From positions 1 to 64,000 of the forward strand of contig CAYFXE010000013.1 in NCBI GenBank assembly GCA_964347035.1: a DNA stretch of 64,000 bases, written 5' to 3'. Of this stretch, positions 60,125-64,000 are shown in pieces; within the stretch, counting starts at the first letter, position 1; each line of letters opens with the position of its first letter. The position numbers and the translations under genes are program-made. The notes below the pieces were generated by a model. It made no database searches. It saw nothing but the letters and a program-made list of their open reading frames with translations, and was not told where the DNA came from. This DNA is from CAYFXE01 sp964347035 (GTDB lineage: Bacteria; Acidobacteriota; Aminicenantia; Aminicenantales; Aminicenantaceae).

Positions 60125-62731
60125 TCATCTTCTCTTTTTTTTCTTTTTTCTTTTTTTAGGGATCACAGATCTGGCCTTCTGTACTCTCATAGCTGGCGCA
60201 TTTTGAGGATGCTGGTAATATAGAGGCTGTTCTTTTCTTTCTGGGAGTTCTTCTTCGATGACGGGCTGGAGGAGGTAGAGATAACGGATAGTTTCTTCTT
60301 CTATTCTGTCCATCATGGCCTGAAACATATCATAACTTTCCTTCTTGTATTCAACCAGAGGATCTCTCTGACCGTAGCCTCTCAGCCCTATCCCTTCTTT
60401 CAGATAGTCCATAGCCAAGAGATGGTCTTTCCATTGTGAATCTATGACTTGGAGCATGATCAGTCGCTCGAACTCTCTCATCTGAGGAGATCCGATGATT
60501 TTTTCCTTTTCTTCGAAGAGTTCATTCAGTCTACTCAGGACTGTTTCCTTGAGTTCGTCGAAGTTGATCGTGTCCCAGTCTATCCTCAGCTCATCGATGT
60601 CTATCCCAAACTGGGAGATGATATTTTTCTTGAAACTCTCGATGTCCCATTCCTCCGGTGGTTTTTCCTCGGGGACATGGTTTTCCATGATCCAGTCGAC
60701 AAGAGTGACAATCAGCTCCTGGACGTCCTTCTGCATGTCTTTTCCTTGAAGGATTGCCCATCTCTGTTTGTAGATACTCTCTCGCTGTTTGTTCATCACG
60801 TCGTCGTATTCGAGGAGGTGTTTGCGGATAGAAAAATTTTGTGATTCCACCTGTTTCTGAGCTCTTTCTATGGCCCTAGTGACCATTTTGTGTTCTATCG
60901 GGATATCTTCTTCCATTCCGATCCTGGCCATCAACCCGGAAATCCGATCACTGCCGAAAATCCGCATCAGATCATCCTGGAGGGATAGATAGAAACGAGA
61001 GGAGCCTGGGTCCCCCTGTCTTCCGGCTCGACCCCTTAACTGGTTGTCGATTCTTCGTGCCTCGTGGCGTTCGGTACCGATGATATGCAGGCCGTTGAGA
61101 TCGACCACTTTATTATGCTCGAGATCAGTGATGTTATTTATCTCGGCGAGGGCTTTTTCCCAGTCTTCCTGAGAAGCGTCTTTAGGATCTATGCCTATCT
61201 TCTTGAGCTGCTCGGTGGCCAGGAATTCAGGATTCCCACCGAGAAGGATGTCGACTCCTCTCCCGGCCATGTTAGTGGCGATGGTCACTGCGCCTATCCT
61301 TCCTGCTTGAGCAATAATCTTGGCTTCCATCTCATGGTATTTTGCGTTCAGGACTACGTGTTTTATTCCTTTTCTCCTTAGGATCGAGCTGAGATGCTCG
61401 GAGTTTTCAATCGAGATCGTCCCGACAAGGACAGGGCGTCCTTCTTCGTTGTTCTGCATGATTTCTTCCACAACCGAGTTCCATTTTTCCTTCTCTGTTC
61501 GATACACAACATCGGGATACTCATACCTGATGAGAGGTTTGTTGGTAGGGATCACAACCACATCCAACTTGTAAATAGAGTGGAATTCTGTCGCCTCTGT
61601 CTCGGCTGTGCCGGTCATCCCGGCCAGTTTTTTGTACATCCGGAAAAAATTCTGAAACGTGATAGAGGCTAGAGTCTGGTATTCTTGTTCTATCCTCACC
61701 TTCTCCTTCGCCTCCAAAGCTTGATGGAGGCCGTCGCTGTACCGACGACCAGGCATCAAGCGGCCTGTGAATTCATCGACGATGATGACCTTGCCATCTT
61801 TGACCATGTAATCAACGTCTTTCTTGAACAGATGATGAGCTTTGAGGGATTGGTTGATGTGATGGACCAAATCCATATGGGCGAGGTCATAAAGGTTAGA
61901 CACTTTGAGAAAATTCTCTGCGTTAGAGACGCCGTCTTCTATGAGAGCTACGGTTCTTGTTTTTTCATCTACCTGAAAATGTTTATTCTTGCTAAGACGG
62001 CGAACCAGGTTATCAATGCGATAATAGAGATTTGTGGATTCTTCGGTCGGCCCGGAAATAATGAGGGGAGTTCTGGCCTCGTCGATCAGAATACTGTCCA
62101 CTTCGTCGAGAATCGCATAGTTGTGCTGCTTTTGGACGATGTCTGAAAATCGGAATTTCATGTTGTCCCTGAGATAGTCGAACCCAAACTCGTTGTTTGT
62201 ACCGTAGGTGATGTCACTCTCGTAGGCTTTTCTTCTTTCGAAGTCAGGCATTTCGTGCTGGATGGTTCCCACTGTTAGACCAAGGAGGCTATAGATGGGG
62301 CCCATCCATTCGGTATCCCGTTTGGCCAGGTAGTCATTGACGGTGACGATGTGGACGCCCTGACCTTCTAAAGCATTAAGGTAAGCCGAAAGCGTAGCCA
62401 CGAGTGTTTTTCCCTCTCCTGTTTTCATCTCGGCGATTTTGCCTTGATGGAGGACAACTCCTCCGATCAGTTGGACGTCGAAATGGCGCATGTTCAGGGT
62501 GCGCTTGCCGACCTCTCTGACGACGGCAAAGGCCTCGATTAAGAGGTCGTCCGGGGATGCGCCTTGGCTTAATTTTTCTTTGAATTCCGCGGTTTTTTGG
62601 CGAAGCTGGTCGTTGCTGAGCTTTTGGACTTGGGGCTCGAGCTCGCAAATGGCTGAGACATAAGGCTGGAGACGTCTCAAGTCTCGCTCGTTTTTAGTGC
62701 CGAAAATTTTTTGAATCAGCCATTTATACAT
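60125..62731 (-). CDS. secA: Preprotein translocase ATPase SecA
   Basis: The motor that drives secretory proteins through SecYEG. It has MKTGEGKTLVATL (Walker A), ILDEVDSILIDEARTPLIIS (Walker B and DEAD-like box), MTGTAETEATEFHSIYKLDV, ATNMAGRGVDILLGGNPEF and GTERHEARRIDNQLRGRAGR. The 868 residues cover the whole motor. The C-terminus lacks the usual Cys-rich zinc motif and ends in a lysine/arginine tail (KKRKKKKKRR). An octamer repeat array lies upstream of the start. Confidence 0.96.
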   Translation of the reverse strand: MYKWLIQKIFGTKNERDLRRLQPYVSAICELEPQVQKLSNDQLRQKTAEFKEKLSQGASPDDLLIEAFAVVREVGKRTLNMRHFDVQLIGGVVLHQGKIAEMKTGEGKTLVATLSAYLNALEGQGVHIVTVNDYLAKRDTEWMGPIYSLLGLTVGTIQHEMPDFERRKAYESDITYGTNNEFGFDYLRDNMKFRFSDIVQKQHNYAILDEVDSILIDEARTPLIISGPTEESTNLYYRIDNLVRRLSKNKHFQVDEKTRTVALIEDGVSNAENFLKVSNLYDLAHMDLVHHINQSLKAHHLFKKDVDYMVKDGKVIIVDEFTGRLMPGRRYSDGLHQALEAKEKVRIEQEYQTLASITFQNFFRMYKKLAGMTGTAETEATEFHSIYKLDVVVIPTNKPLIRYEYPDVVYRTEKEKWNSVVEEIMQNNEEGRPVLVGTISIENSEHLSSILRRKGIKHVVLNAKYHEMEAKIIAQAGRIGAVTIATNMAGRGVDILLGGNPEFLATEQLKKIGIDPKDASQEDWEKALAEINNITDLEHNKVVDLNGLHIIGTERHEARRIDNQLRGRAGRQGDPGSSRFYLSLQDDLMRIFGSDRISGLMARIGMEEDIPIEHKMVTRAIERAQKQVESQNFSIRKHLLEYDDVMNKQRESIYKQRWAILQGKDMQKDVQELIVTLVDWIMENHVPEEKPPEEWDIESFKKNIISQFGIDIDELRIDWDTINFDELKETVLSRLNELFEEKEKIIGSPQMREFERLIMLQVIDSQWKDHLLAMDYLKEGIGLRGYGQRDPLVEYKKESYDMFQAMMDRIEEETIRYLYLLQPVIEEELPERKEQPLYYQHPQNAPAMRVQKARSVIPKKRKKKKKRR

Positions 62732-62788
62732 TTGACTATTTTGTAACAGAAAGGGTATTCCTTGTCAATCTGAAGGCCCTTTGGAATC

Positions 62789-62957
62789 CAGTAACTCAGT
62801 AACACAGTTGCTCAGGAAGAGATAAGAAGATATCTCAGTCTTACTGAGTCACTGAGTCAAGGAGTCGCTGCGTCACCGAATTTTCCTATCTTGCTGGGTT
62901 ACGAAGTCACGGAGTCACAGTATCACTGAATATTCTTATCTTGCTGAGTCAATGAAA
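62789..62957. repeat. Array of degenerate 8-base repeats with a TTCTTATCTTGCTGA core
   Basis: Block 1: CAGTAACT, CAGTAACA, CAGTTGCT (62789-62812). Block 2: CTGAGTCA twice, AGGAGTCG, CTGCGTCA (62844-62875). Block 3: GAAGTCAC, GGAGTCAC, AGTATCAC (62903-62926). Between and after them lie related spacers, TTTTCCTATCTTGCTGGGTT and TATTCTTATCTTGCTGAGTC, 50 bases apart. The rest of the 303-base region between secA and the next gene shows no gene. Confidence 0.75.
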
Positions 62958-63034
62958 CGTGAGTTCCATAAGTTTTCGAAAAAAGATAGAATAGGTCCTC
63001 TGATTCCAGAAAAAATTCTATGAAGACCTGACCC

Positions 63035-64000
63035 ATGTCCAATAAGATAAGAAATATTATTATTCTTTTCCTGTGTATTTTTTTTCTCGCCGTCTATATT
63101 TTTTGGATAAGGAAGGATATGTCCGATTTTAGCGTCTGTTACCAGGGGGGGAAGAGAATAGTGGACGGGGAGACTCTGTATCGGACCTCTGATGGCCACC
63201 TGCAGTATAAATACAATCCAACCTCGGCCATCGTCTTTTCTTTGTTTGCTCTCGTTCCTCAGGAGGTAGCCAAATTCATCTGGTATGTGTTAGAGCTCTT
63301 TTTTCTGTATGCTATCTTTGTCTTCTCGTACGATGTTCTTCCCCTAAAACTCAAGAAAAAGGGTGTGGTCCTTATCCTTTCTTTCTTGGTCCTTCTGAAA
63401 TTCACGGCTAGAGAGATAGAGTTGGGGCAGGTCAATATCCTGATTCTTTTTCTCCTGCTCATGGTCCTGTCATTTCTTCTTAAGAGGAAAGATGTGGGAG
63501 CAGGAGTCCTTTGGGGAATCTCCCTGCTTTTTAAGCCCTATGCTTTAATTTTTTTACCCTACTTTCTCCTGAAGAAAAGAATCAAATTGCTCTTGACTGG
63601 GACGCTTTTTGTCCTCGTAGGACTCGTCTTGCCCTCAATTTTTTACGGATTAAAAGGGAATGTTACTGTTTTTAAAGAATGGCAGCAGTCTCTTTCTGTG
63701 TCTACGACTCATCTCCTCGATGCTTATGACAACGCTTCTCTTCATGCCTTTTTTTTGAAAATCTTTCCCTCGGAAAACAGAGATCTGGCCTGGATTTTCA
63801 TTCTGGCCTCTGTATCCCTTATCTCAGCTGCGTTTTTATGGATGATGTGGAAAGGGAAGACAGAGAGCCTGGAAAAACCAGAAGTTTTAGAATTTTCCTT
63901 CTTGTGCTGTCTAATTCCTCTCTTTTCGCCACTGGGATGGAACTATAATTACCTCTATTCTCTACTGGCCGTCGTTTTTCTTCTGAATTTTATCGGAGCT
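63035..64000 (+). CDS. GT87-type (DUF2029) membrane glycosyltransferase, 5' part
   Basis: The frame is open to the end of the window, 322 codons without a stop. It begins with a membrane helix (IIILFLCIFFLAVYIFWI), then DFSVCYQGGKRIVDGETLY and KYNPTSAIVFSLFALVP, the hallmark N-terminal loop of GT87/DUF2029 polyprenol-dependent mannosyltransferase-like proteins. Many more helices follow, with LFKPYALIFLPYFLLKKR and SPLGWNYNYLYSLLAVV. It probably transfers a lipid-linked sugar on the outer face of the inner membrane. The ATG follows GACCTGACCC, a fragment of the repeat motif seen at 931 and 41787; no ribosome-binding site is clear. An in-frame ATG at 63020 meets a TGA at once and is rejected. 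Confidence 0.8.
   Translation, partial: MSNKIRNIIILFLCIFFLAVYIFWIRKDMSDFSVCYQGGKRIVDGETLYRTSDGHLQYKYNPTSAIVFSLFALVPQEVAKFIWYVLELFFLYAIFVFSYDVLPLKLKKKGVVLILSFLVLLKFTAREIELGQVNILILFLLLMVLSFLLKRKDVGAGVLWGISLLFKPYALIFLPYFLLKKRIKLLLTGTLFVLVGLVLPSIFYGLKGNVTVFKEWQQSLSVSTTHLLDAYDNASLHAFFLKIFPSENRDLAWIFILASVSLISAAFLWMMWKGKTESLEKPEVLEFSFLCCLIPLFSPLGWNYNYLYSLLAVVFLLNFIGA

Noticed and set aside
62789..62957. Replication origin iterons
   Set aside because: The 8-base units resemble iterons, but there is no DnaA-box cluster and no rep or dnaA gene nearby; the same plan at 50.3 kb suggests a dispersed repeat.

Overview
The window looks like a chromosomal segment of a Gram-negative, probably anaerobic or microaerophilic heterotroph. 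It encodes outer-membrane beta-barrels, several lipoproteins with lipoboxes, SecA, multiheme cytochrome c, rubredoxin-type proteins and many secreted hydrolases. The gene content (Tal-Pgi fusion, short Gnd, a deoxynucleoside kinase beside panBCD, a Cys-less PurF homologue) reminds me of Acidobacteriota/Aminicenantia-type genomes. That placement is an inference from gene style, not from a marker. Two runs of ten N show that this is a draft assembly.

Layout. 1-0.9 kb: 3' end of an Omp85-like outer-membrane gene. 1-5.1 kb: an octaheme HAO-family cytochrome c facing a fumarate reductase/succinate dehydrogenase AB pair that has no membrane-anchor gene beside it. 5.5-8.5 kb: a beta-barrel protein, an unknown protein and an MTAP-like phosphorylase. 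8.6-16.8 kb: a compact sugar-phosphate operon (RpiB, Rpe-like, ROK glucokinase, Tal-Pgi fusion, Gnd, Zwf, Pgl) that together carries glucose through the oxidative pentose phosphate pathway. 16.8-22.2 kb: an arsenosugar-type (rSAM/selenodomain-associated) operon: ArsS-like radical SAM enzyme, DUF547, TVP38/TMEM64, MerA-like flavoprotein, and a single-chain fusion of the two family transferases, with a methyltransferase gene facing it 5 bp away. 22.8-29.8 kb (minus strand): DUF3179, a small barrel, an S9 peptidase lipoprotein, a secreted esterase and a PurF homologue without the glutaminase Cys.

30-41.5 kb: lipoprotein, DUF3014 protein, a glycosyltransferase-kinase fusion, a creatininase remnant, YqaA-like membrane protein, SurE, cupin, tRNA-Pro(GGG), MerR-like regulator, RarA, a PQQ-propeller lipoprotein with three repeats, and an HD protein. 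42-45.3 kb: P5C dehydrogenase interrupted by one in-frame TGA, then an ALDH7-type aminoadipate semialdehyde dehydrogenase. 45.5-50.3 kb: PspC, deoxynucleoside kinase, panB, panC, panD and aspartase; the last five could link aspartate, beta-alanine and pantothenate supply. 50.4-53.6 kb (minus): E1alpha/E1beta/E2 of a 2-oxoacid dehydrogenase. 53.7-58.5 kb (minus): a redox island with a frameshifted glutaredoxin-like gene, rubredoxin-ferredoxin:thioredoxin reductase, DUF2769 protein, membrane cytochrome c, rubredoxin-TPP enzyme and a ZIP-like membrane protein. 58.6-62.7 kb: guaB and secA. The window ends inside a GT87-type glycosyltransferase gene.

The strongest unexplained structure is non-coding: palindromes built on GGGGACGGTTCT between 41.5 and 50.3 kb, an inverted pair flanking pspC, and two arrays of 7- and 8-bp repeats (50.3 and 62.8 kb) that share a TTCTT(A/T)TCTTGCTGA core. 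The strongest gene-level candidates are the arsenosugar-type operon with fused transferases, the glycosyltransferase-kinase fusion and the rubredoxin-rich redox island.
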